This document shows positions 24,685 to 43,300 of a stretch of 64,000 nucleotides of DNA, one piece after another; position 1 is the first letter of the stretch, and each line of letters begins with the position of its first letter. A program made the translations under genes and the position numbers. The DNA is from Asterias rubens. Lineage: Eukaryota; Echinodermata; Asteroidea; Forcipulatida; Asteriidae. The notes beneath the pieces were generated by a model. The model was given only the letters and a program-made list of their open reading frames with translations. It made no database searches and had not been told where the DNA came from. Location: contig NC_047073.1 in assembly GCF_902459465.1 (NCBI RefSeq), forward strand, positions 7,565,036 through 7,629,035. The letters are read 5' to 3'.

Positions 24685-25010
24685 GCCGTAAATGTTGCCC
24701 GAACCCTAAATGTCGCCTGACCTAAATGTAGCCCCAAATCTGTAGTTCGGGCGTAATTTAGGTACAGGTTTGGGGCTACATTTAGGTCCGGGTGACATTT
24801 TAGGTACAAGTTTGGGGCTCGATTTAGCTGTATTTTAACTGTATTTTCTATTGGGTGTTTTAATTGTAGGGATTTTAATATGTTTTCTTTTAATTGTTCA
24901 GCGCCCAGGAGCATGTTTACAAGGATAGGCGCCGATAAATTTCCATTATTATTATTATTATTTATTACATTTAGGTCAGGCGACGTTTAGGGCTCGGGCT
25001 ACATTTAAGG
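24685..25010. repeat. Fold-back element with CCTAAATGT arms
   Basis: The left arm (CCTAAATGTCGCCTGACCTA at about 24707) is inverted at the right (TAGGTCAGGCGACGTTTAGG at about 24971). Between them TTTGGGGCTACATTTAGGT-type motifs recur in both orientations. It ends about 150 bp downstream of the receptor gene's stop codon. Confidence 0.75.
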
Positions 25011-25163
25011 GCCTTTTCCCAACTTTTGCAATCTTATGACTGGTTTTGGGGAGACGAGGATCAGACCGAATATTGGTGACGCATTATGAAATAGTCACGT
25101 ATTCACCTTTGATTTTATATTTCGATTATGGGGAAAAATAACGTTCAATACTCCCCGCTTTTC

Positions 25164-34215
<9,052 letters not shown>

Positions 34216-34938
34216 TTTAGCCGTCTTTGTAGCATTGGTAGCGTATGTAACACCATGTTACATTCTAGCTGGAATGTTATGCATGTTTCCCACGCCCAAT
34301 GATAACTATTTTGTGGACAGCTTTCAGCACAGAACATTGGTGAGCTTTGAACCTTTCTATACACTAATGATTATCAAACATGACACCCTTACAATGTTGA
34401 ACACAACTTTTCGAGGTAAACCATTCGAACCGCAATACAGATTCGGTGGGGGGGGGGGGAGGGCGACGGTTGCCTTTTTCATAGACCGTATCGCAAATAC
34501 CAATGCGCAAGCGCAGACTGTTGAATGAGGTGCATTGTGAGATATATATTGATCAAATTTGGATACCAGCTAGACCACAATGCACCTAATTCCAAGCTTT
34601 ACGCGCGCGCCCCGGTATGCGAATTTTTTTTTCCAGGATGGTAAAGGCCAAGATCTGCATACCTCGATCTCATTGGCTGAGTCTTGCTTATGAATTATTC
34701 ATTGGAAAGTTGTTGCGTACAAGCTTACGCGCGTGTGTTTTGTACACTGTATGTACATGTATGCTCGACTCTAACACACCGTGTCTGATCTATGTGAATG
34801 CACGAGTGTGTGGTGTACATTTACATCCATAACATCGCACACTCAAAAAGAAGTTTGTCTTATGTCCTTTTGCTTCTCTTGTTTGTATGTATTACACATC
34901 CATACATGACATAAAGTTTGTAAAACAATACTGCGACC
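34216..34938. other. Upstream DNA between the receptor start and the MULE gene
   Basis: Contains a G-run at about 34447..34460 and a small inverted pair AGGTGCATTGTG / CACAATGCACCT (34529..34590). From about 34480 onward it is the left arm of the palindromic transposon. The receptor promoter would lie in the first 250 bases, but I see no defined element. Confidence 0.4.
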
Positions 34939-37008
34939 ATGGACTGTGAGTGCACACGTCTCACTGTGGACGAATGTCCTTCTTTGAAGGTAAGGATGAG
35001 TATAAGGTTTATGAATGTGATTCAAAACTAGAGCCAAACAATAATACTTAATAGTTTGGACAAGGAGAAGTAGTGTGTAGGCCTACGTATGTTGTAGCAT
35101 AATGGCCATGGAGATGTACGTCTATACTATACACAGTAGTCAGGTGGTCAGTACTGCGATGCAACGTTCAAAAACTCCATAAAACTTTTGAAAACTTAGA
35201 TGTATCAGCTTCTGATTTACAAAAATTTGGACCCTTTAGATCCTAGTTTGGTACGGTTTTCATAATGTTTAGACTTTTAGAAATACAGTTAGTTACTCAA
35301 GTTAGACACGCTTGTTATCATAAATAAAGTCTTACAGAAGGTGGAATGTTGGTTAATTTGTTGACATTATTTGTTTGGACATGCACAATGTTTCTTGCTG
35401 ATCGGCAAAAAGGACTTCTGTGACAAATAGACCAAGTTAAGTAACTGGGGCGCTGTACTCCTTTTTTCGAAATTTGATACAAACATTGTTATTTTCCTGA
35501 TATTACTATAAAATTATAATTATAAAATATTAACAATGTTTTTTTAACCAGCTATAATAAGTGTTTACATTTGATTAAAGTTTGTCCTCCCCTTCTTTGT
35601 CATTTCAACAGGCATTCCTACCTGAGGGATATGATTACAAAGTATGTGACTATGAAGAGAAGCAGAACAATCATTGTCAATTCAGGGCAGTGGTCAGACT
35701 ACCCCTTTCAGACAGGGAAGATGTGGAAGGGTGGTTTAAATTATTGCAGAACAAGTCATGCACAACATGGAGAGTTAAAAAAACTTATAAAAGCAATACT
35801 GGAGAAGGGACCAGGAGGAAGAATGATTATAGGGTGAGTTATATTAGAATATTATCTGAAGGGACTTAATGAAGTCCATCGAATACTATATTCAAAAGTT
35901 TTGATAATTTAATTTCATGCAAGGATTTTTTTTAACACAATCAGTGATTTTGTGTATGTTACTTTGATCATCTCAGGTTGACTATCGATGCCAACACAAC
36001 ACACGCGCAAGATCTGAAACTGCAGACAAAAGAGCTGGCTCCAAAAATACATCATGCCCTGGATCAGTTTACTTGGTGACGAAAAGATGTGGAGACAAAA
36101 GAGGAAGAATAAGGTAATAACATAGTTACTTAAATTGCGTGGATGGAACTCATTTTTGAGAAGCAAAATTCATCCTGTATGTTTTGCTCAGTGCCATCAT
36201 TTTGGATTGGACTCACACTAAAGCATGAGGCTCCTTCCCTGATTATCGAACACAACACTCACTTCAATGAAATATGGTCTGGCTCTGACGGTCGCAGTAC
36301 GGGGAAAGAGAGCGACCCACACTCGCTCCGTCCTTTTATACTGCGCTAGGCTGGCACCCTAAAAAAAAAACGTAACTTGGCCTGTTACTTGACAGCTAGG
36401 TACTAGCCAGGGTAACTTGCCTAGCAACCTAAAAACCTTCAGCCAATCACCACCAATAGAAATTGCATTGCGTTACAATATCAATCTCCCCAGAAAAGGA
36501 TTTGTCTGAAAAGTAAATTTAAAGTAAGATGAAATCATGGAAAAGACTTTTCCGAATTCAGTAAACGAGTTCCTTTAAATATTAAAAGAATTCGCTATTA
36601 AAAAAATAATATTAGCAAAACATTTCACAGATTGTTTTTTTTAGTTTATGTCTGAATGATCAGAGTAAGCATGCACCATCAGCAGTTGTTCTTGCATTAT
36701 GTTTTATTTTTTACAATGCTGTTTTGTTTTATCATCAGATCATCAGATCCCCATATCAAGGCCGGGTATGTTACAACATGCACCATCAAGAACCATCATA
36801 ACCATGAGACCAATAGTGCAGATGCTCTAAGAAGACGCGACGTCTCCGATGACACAAAGGCTAAATTGATTGACCTTTTTAAATCAGGTCATTCCCCAGC
36901 AACAGCCCTTGACATGCTAAAGTATGACCTACAGGAGGACAATGAGGACCGCTATGCCCAACTTTCTGCTGACCGATCTCTCTGTCCAGATGCTCAATAC
37001 TGCTACAG
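34939..37008 (+). CDS. MULE-like transposase N-terminal region with FLYWCH/WRKY-type zinc finger (4 exons, 3' truncated)
   Basis: Exons 34939..34989, 35612..35833, 35977..36113 and 36739..37008 join in phase (0, 0, 2) and end at a GTAAAA donor in phase 2. About 226 residues are encoded: MDCECTRLTVDECPSLK, then a W-containing WRVKKTY region, then a Cys/His set: Cys96 (YRCQH), Cys118 (TSCPG), His157 and His159 (NHHNHE). This C-C-H-x-H spacing is that of FLYWCH/WRKY-GCM1 fingers at the N-terminus of Mutator-like transposases. The ADALRRRDVSDDTKAKL and SADRSLCPDAQYCYR stretches are of a kind I associate with MULE-like proteins of cnidarians and echinoderms. The DDE catalytic and SWIM parts are absent: the reverse-orientation arm begins where they should follow. 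The gene is therefore a truncated, probably non-autonomous remnant. Start: the first ATG, in good context (ACCATGG). Confidence 0.7.
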
Positions 37009-37345
37009 GTAAAACTTGACTCTGTTTTAAAATATCTAGTGCATATTTTTGAAATATGTAGCTTACAAAAAATGTAAATTTTGTAAACTTTTGAAACATT
37101 TTCAAAAACCACAGTGTCCAGCAAAATTTAAAAAAAATAGAGAAATAAAAATTCTTGTGCATTTTAAATTAGACAATTCAGTAAATTAAAAATCACTGCA
37201 TTAAATAACAAGCTACATTTAGTATCAGAATGAAACTAAAACCAAAACTCCACTCATAAATCACTCTTAAGTTCGTATAAAAAAGAGAAGACAACTTATG
37301 TTTAAGTCCCTTCAGATAATATTCTAATTTATATAACACCCAAGC

Positions 37346-37845
37346 AGATCCTTGCCATTTGATTGGAGGATTGTCCGTCACGTGATAGCAAATAAAAGTA
37401 CCATCGCACGCTGAGTCACTCACCGTGCTTTTTCGTTCCATCCGAAAAGTACCATTGCACGCTGCAAGCGTGCAATGGTACTTTTCGGATGGAACGAAAA
37501 AGCTGAGTAAAAACATCACTGCGTGCGCGTTGTCTTCGGTAAAACGCAGCAAGGCATATTAGTAAAATTACTAGCATTCGTCTTCTACAATTAAAAATTG
37601 GAGGCCTACGCTTTGTTTGTTTTGAAAGTTGTATCTTTCAATCAAAATGACAAAGATCTACTTGGATGTTATATAAAACAAATAATGAATGTTTTTCACT
37701 CGTGCAATGGTGCGAATATGTTCATTCGTTGAAAGCTGGAATAATCCATTCAACTCGGCTCCGCCTCGTTGAATAGAACATTCCATCTTTCAACTCATGA
37801 ACATTATTTGCACCATTGCACTCATAAACATTCATTATGTGTATA
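37346..37845. repeat. Insertion in the right arm made of two fold-backs
   Basis: It interrupts the inverted arm between TATATAAC and TATAATAAC. It contains a perfect 37 bp hairpin (37427..37503) and a second fold-back, 37683..37842, whose ends are ATAATGAATGTTTTTCACTC and CATAAACATTCATTAT. Both hairpins share GTGCAATGGT/ACCATTGCAC. Confidence 0.75.
37427..37503. repeat. Perfect 37 bp inverted repeat with 3 nt loop
   Basis: GCTTTTTCGTTCCATCCGAA and 17 more bases are followed after GCA by their exact reverse complement ending GGAACGAAAAAGC. There are no mismatches. Confidence 0.95.
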
Positions 37846-37854
37846 ATAACTCAC

Positions 37855-38740
37855 CCTATAATCATTCTTCCTCCTGGTCCCTTCTCCAGTATTGCTTTTA
37901 CAAGTTTTTTTTAACTCTCCATGTTGTGCATGACTTGTTCTGCAATAATTTAAACCACCCTTCCACATCTTCCCTGTCTGAAAGGGGTAGTCTGACCACT
38001 GCCCTGAATTGGCAATGATTGTTCTGCTTCTCTTCATAGTCACATACTTTGTAATCATATCCCTCAGGTAGGAATGCCTGTTAAAATGGCAAAGAAGGGG
38101 AGGACAAACTTTAATCAAATGTAAACACTTATTATAGCTGGTTAAAAAAACATTGTTAATATTTTATAATTATAATTTTATAGTAATATCAGGAAAATAA
38201 CAATGTTTGTATCAAATTTCGAAAAAAGGAGTACAGCGCCCCAGTTACTTAACTTGGTCTATTTGTCACAGAAGTCCTTTTTGCCGATCAGCAAGAAACA
38301 TTGTGCATGTCCAAACAAATAATGTCAACAAATTAACCAACATTCCACCTTCTGTAAGACTTTATTTATGATAACAAGCGTGTCTAACTTGAGTAACTAA
38401 CTGTATTTCTAAAAGTCTAAACATTATGAAAACCGTACCAAACTAGGATCTAAAGGGTCCAAATTTTTGTAAATCAGAAGCTGATACATCTAAGTTTTCA
38501 AAAGTTTTATGGAGTTTTTGAACGTTGCATCGCAGTACTGACCACCTGACTACTGGTATAGACGTACATCTCCATGGCCATTATGCTACAACGTAGGCCT
38601 ACACACTACTTCTCCTTGTCCAAACTATTAAGTATTATTGTTTGGCTCTAGTTTTGAATCACATTCATAAACCTTATACTCATCCTTACCTTCAAAGAAG
38701 GACATTCGTCCACAGTGAGACGTGTGCACTCACAGTCCAT
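37855..38740 (-). pseudogene. Mirrored, frameshifted copy of MULE exons 1 and 2
   Basis: On the minus strand 38740..38690 is an identical-length copy of exon 1 (ATG, 51 nt, GTAAGG donor) and 38077..37855 is a copy of exon 2. Exon 2 here is 223 nt instead of 222 because the A-run after GAGAGTT has one extra A. The frame changes after WRVKK and meets a stop within three codons. One Thr-coding position also differs (GTCAATTC against GCCAATTC). It is part of the inverted arm and not an independent gene. Confidence 0.85.
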
Positions 38741-39214
38741 GGTTGCAGTATTGTTTTTACAAACTTTATGTCATGTATGGATGTGTAATACATACAAACA
38801 AGAGAAGCAAAAGGACATAAGACAAACTTCTTTTTGAGTGTGCGATGTCATGGATGTAAATGTACACCACACACTCGTGTACTGTACATTCACATAGATC
38901 AGACACGGTTGTGATAAAGAGTCGAGCATGTACATACTGTGTACAAAACACACGCGCGTAAGCTTGTATGCAACAACTTTCCAATGAATAATTCATAAGC
39001 AAGACTCAGCCAATGAGAGCAAGGTATGCAAATCTTGGCCTTTACCATCCTGGGAAAAAAAAATTCGCCCCCGGTATTTACGAAAAGGTCTATGCAAATT
39101 GAACATCGTGAGTTCGCCCTCTAGCGCAACACGGCGGGCAACATAATCGCACATTGCTACGGGGAGTGGTGGCATGGCGTATTCTGCAAGGAACCAATGT
39201 GTCCTGCGGTACGC

Positions 39215-39830
39215 CAAAATGGTGCAGGCCAACCGCTACAAAGAAACCAGTATTGGCACATTGAAGGTTTTTTACCATTTTGCCAAATAATTTGTGTGTG
39301 GCGCTACAAATTTAACCAGTATCGGCCCAGGAAAGGTTTTCTATCATTTTCAAAAAAAACACCCAGTATTAGTCCGGTAAAGGTGTTCTACCACTTTGCC
39401 GAAATGGTTTGCCGCTGATGCAAAATCAGTATAGGCACAGTATAGTTTTTTAAACTATTTTTTGCCGAATTGGTGTGCCGCTAGTAACAAGTGGCCAAGT
39501 GTGGGTTGTGTTATCATTGCCGAAATGGTGCGCCGCTACAAAACTAGTGGGGCCTATTACACCAGAGAAGGGTTTATGCCATTTTGCCGAAAATTGTGTG
39601 CTGCTACAAAACCAGTAAAGCCTGGTATAGGTTTTTCTATAATGTTTGCCGAAATTGTGTGCCGCTAGCTACAAAACCACTGTTTTGGCCTTATAAAGGT
39701 TTTTTACTTTTTTTGCCGCAATGTTGTGCCGCAACAAAACCAGTATTGGCCCAGTGTAGGTTTCTACCAAATTTGCCAAGTGTGCCGCTACAAAACCATC
39801 TGTAGCAGGCCTAAAAATGTTTTCTACCCG
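39215..39830. repeat. Diverged tandem array, ~60-65 bp unit, about ten copies
   Basis: Each unit contains GCCGAAATGGTGTGCCGCTA, then CAAAACCAGTATTGGCCCAG and AAAGGTTTTCTACCATTTT, with many small changes between copies. The plus-strand frames across it are repeat artefacts. Confidence 0.85.
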
Positions 39831-39940
39831 CAAAGACTCTCCTGTTATCTCCCAATGATCTATTGGAACAAGAGGGCGTGCTCTCACATTGACTGATATC
39901 ACTAGGCCTTATGTGGCTCGGAAACAACTCCAGCTTGTAA

Positions 39941-40070
39941 ATTCCAGCATTATAACTCCGGATTTTATGTAAGTTTGGAAACACTGTTTATGTAAACTGA
40001 TTTATTGTTGAATTTTAAAATTCCAGCATTATAACTCCGGATTTTATGTAAGTTTGGAAACACTGTTTAT
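39941..40070. repeat. Direct duplication of ~50 bp
   Basis: AATTCCAGCATTATAACTCC with the following GGATTTTATGTAAGTTTGG occurs at 39941 and again at about 40020. TTTATGTAAACTGATTTATTG is likewise repeated. Confidence 0.85.
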
Positions 40071-40246
40071 AACTAATTCTACCTCCATGGTTTATGTAAA
40101 CTGATTTATTGTTGAATTTTAAAATTAATCGTGTAAGTCCATCCATAGAAAGCATCTTGGGATTCTATTCGCAGTAAGAGCGCCACCACTCGGCCGTGGT
40201 CAAATTTATTTACCACACGGTACCGCGCGCCGGCCGACGTACACAC

Positions 40247-40322
40247 ACACACACCGGAGATGCAGAATTCAGATGTAGCATTTTTCACACCGGAGATGCA
40301 GAATTCAGATGTAGCATTTTTC
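40247..40322. repeat. Perfect 38 bp tandem duplication next to the THAP start
   Basis: CACACCGGAGATGCAGAATT plus CAGATGTAGCATTTTT is present twice, ending 35 bases before the THAP start codon, in a CpG-containing stretch (CGCGCGCCGGCCGACG). It is probably in the 5' UTR or promoter. Confidence 0.85.
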
Positions 40323-40356
40323 ATTTTGACTGTCACTCTTTCTTACGTTTTATCCA

Positions 40357-43300
40357 ATGGGAATTGCTGATCATTGTGCAGTTTTGGGCTGCAATAATGA
40401 CCGACGATATCCAGAAAGGTATGGACTTTGTTGAACATCAATTTTAGTTGTTGTCATGTACAAATTCATGCCTCAAATCATATACATTTCATGTACAAAT
40501 TGAAAATAATGTTTTCACCACAAAATGTGTAGACTGTAGGCTACTGAGTGTACTGTAGTGTTACTGGGACTTGGCAGACTTAGTAGTAGTACTAGTAGGC
40601 ATACTGCCTGTCTCCCCGCCGGCGGGCCGCCCGCGCCTGACCCCCCGCGCCTGACCCCCCGCGCCTGACCCCCCGCGCCTGACCCCCCGCGCCCGACCCC
40701 GACGTTAGTAACTAAACTAGTGTAGTTATTGTCATTAACAGCGTTTACAAAGCAGCTACCAAATTAGTTTTTAAAGTGTAAGTATAGAAAAGTTTGCGGT
40801 AACACCATGTACATGTAATAACAATCTCTAAATGAGTTGGGGTGGTTCTGAAAAGAACCGTTGGATTAACTCGACGTTTCGATCAGTATGCTCTGATCGT
40901 CTTCTGGAGAATGCTGATGGACTCTGATGCTGCAATGCTGGACTCTGATGCTGCATGCTGCAGAGTCCAGCATTCTCCAGAAGATGATCAGAGCATACTG
41001 ACCGAAACGTCAAGTTAATCCAACGGTTCTTTTCAGAACCACCCCAACTCATTTAGAGATTGTTATTACATGGTGTTACCGCAAACTTTTCTATATCTTA
41101 CTTCCACCATGCAAAGTTTCAAATCCTACTTAAAGTGTAAGTAAGTACTGTAATTTTCGGATTATAAACCGCGGTTTATATGTTGATTTTGACATTTTTT
41201 TGAACTCCTGCGGTTTATTCTCCGGGCGGCTTGTAAGCCGACGTATAAACATTTAAGAGAAAAAACAAAAAAATTCTAATTAATGTTTGTTTTTTTCTTA
41301 AACGAGAACAAAAACCTGCCTGTGTGATGACAAAATCCTGTTGAAAAACCCACCACAATTGTATTCCATGTTTCCTTTGTAAAACGTTTATCAACCGCCC
41401 TCAGCGCAACTCGGGCTAGACTAGACTGGTGCCCGTCTATTTATCCTAGCGATCTCTACATGCTGACGTCAGACATTCAAGCTATACTCGTGTCTCAGCG
41501 AAATAGCCTCGTCCCCTGTTTATTATCCCACTATCTTTATATAATGACGTCAGACATCCAGGCTACACTCGTGTCAGCCAGCGGTTTCTTCAGCTCAACC
41601 ACGCACAACGCAATCAGCAGAATGGTGAATGGACGTACGCAAAGAACTATGCCGCTCCGGGGGATCAAACAAAACGTGTTCAACCTGCCCTGATTGTTGA
41701 GTCCAGTGACATTGGGAATTTTATTTCCAGGCGGCGCAAATGCGAGGGCGTAGCGCAACCCGTCGGCGAACATCGCTCAATACGGTGCCACCAACATCTG
41801 TTGTGCAATCTCGAGATTGAGCAGCGCAATTAACAGATTGCTAGCTTTACGAACTCTCATGTGTGTGTACTGTGTGTACATGTGCTTAATGTGCACGCTG
41901 CAGGATACATTACTACACACACGCTACGTCCGTCTGTCCGTCGTTGCAATATCTGTTGTGGATCCTCGTTATGGGACTACAATAAAAGGGAGGGAGAAAC
42001 ACCGGCCAACCACTTTTTTTTAATTCCCTTATTGAAAGACCCATTTCAACCTTATTTCCCGTCTACTCCGATGTTTAATAAAAGTGAATCCCCTGTCCTT
42101 GTAATTACGCAAACCATAAGGTAGCGCATTTTGTTTCACTACCACCGCTATACAATTTATATTTTGTAAAGGAATTTTACATGTTTAAACAAATTTCCTA
42201 TATACATTGTAAACAGAAACAACAGTCATAGACAATACTCTCGTTTGTGTTGTGGTAGCCTTTAAAAGGACTGTTTGGTTTTGGTTTTGTCTATTTTCTA
42301 TTTAAACAAAACAGAAGGCAAAGGATTCCTTGGATATAAATCTTTGCACTGTTTCTTTATCACTCGCTGCTTCTGCAGACGAATCCTATGTTAAAACGAT
42401 GGTCCACGCACTGTCTAAAGTTAGTTTTTATTGCAACACGAACTCACTTACCTACAAATAAAGTAGAATTTAACTTTTTCAATTTTTTAAATTGTTATTG
42501 GATTTTTTAGTATCATTCACAATAATAAACGTATTTTCAGTTGTAACTTTCATAAATATTTATCCACCACAAACAATTATGTGGTCCCGCAAAGGGGGTG
42601 CTGCCAGCTTACAAAAAGAATGCTATCCTATAGTAGATCATTTCAATTACGATCAATAGTGTAAACTTCAATACATTTCCACTTTAATTACGACGCAACT
42701 CCCACATTGCGGCAACTATACAAGACTGACTGATGTGCCGCCCGCCTGTCATCACTGCACATCGCCACGAAGAGGACCGCAAACAAGCACGGCCCCTATG
42801 TGTTCACGCATGCGGTGATTGGCCGTTTGTTGATTGGCCGGTGATAGTTCCATTCATAAAATCTTGGCTAGACTTCGGACGGATCGAGTAGAGCGCGGCT
42901 GCCTATTGTACAACGGGGAGCTTGAACGACCCCACGCTTTGAGGCTCGAGGCCCACACCCAGTCTAATCAAACGTGAACAACTTTAGTAGGATTTGAAAC
43001 TTTGCATGGTGGAAGTAAGATATAGAAAAGTTTGCGGTAACACCATGTAATAACAATCTCTCAATGAGTTGGGGTGGTTCTGAAAAGAACCGTTGGATTA
43101 ACTCGACGTTTCGATCAGTATGCTCTGATCGTCTTCTGGAGAATGCTGGACTCTGATGCTGTATGCTGCTTAAGTACTGGGCGGTGGATCAGCGGTGATG
43201 CATGAAGGCGGGAAATAGAGGCAACTCGACTCGACCATTCGGACAACTCAATGATTCGAGACAGCTAGCCTCGACCGTTCGGAAAACTCAACGGTTCAGA

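Larger units (their letters stand above)
34480..39105. mobile_element. Palindromic MULE-type transposon with ~1.2 kb inverted arms
   Basis: The left arm (about 34612..35870, with weaker match out to 34480) is repeated inverted at about 37845..39076 (out to 39105), plus a detached piece at about 37300..37345. The two arms differ by only a few percent. For example, the outer AGGATGGTAAAGGCCAAGAT and the inner GGAAGAATGATTATAGGGTG are shared. The central spacer holds the rest of a transposase-type gene. The right arm is interrupted by a ~500 bp insertion at 37346..37845. Long inverted ends plus a MULE-like zinc-finger protein fit the Mutator superfamily. No target duplication could be defined. 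Confidence 0.72.

Noticed and set aside
36879-37552. Minus-strand frames of 80-120 codons after the MULE exons
   Set aside because: They are antisense to MULE exon 4 or run through the inserted hairpins. No splice-phase agreement with anything nearby.
40868-41010. Hammerhead-ribozyme-like GAAACGTC next to GATCAG stems
   Set aside because: The minus strand shows CTGATCGAAACGTC-like sequence, but the essential CUGAUGA core is absent and the pairing is explained by the fold-back arms.
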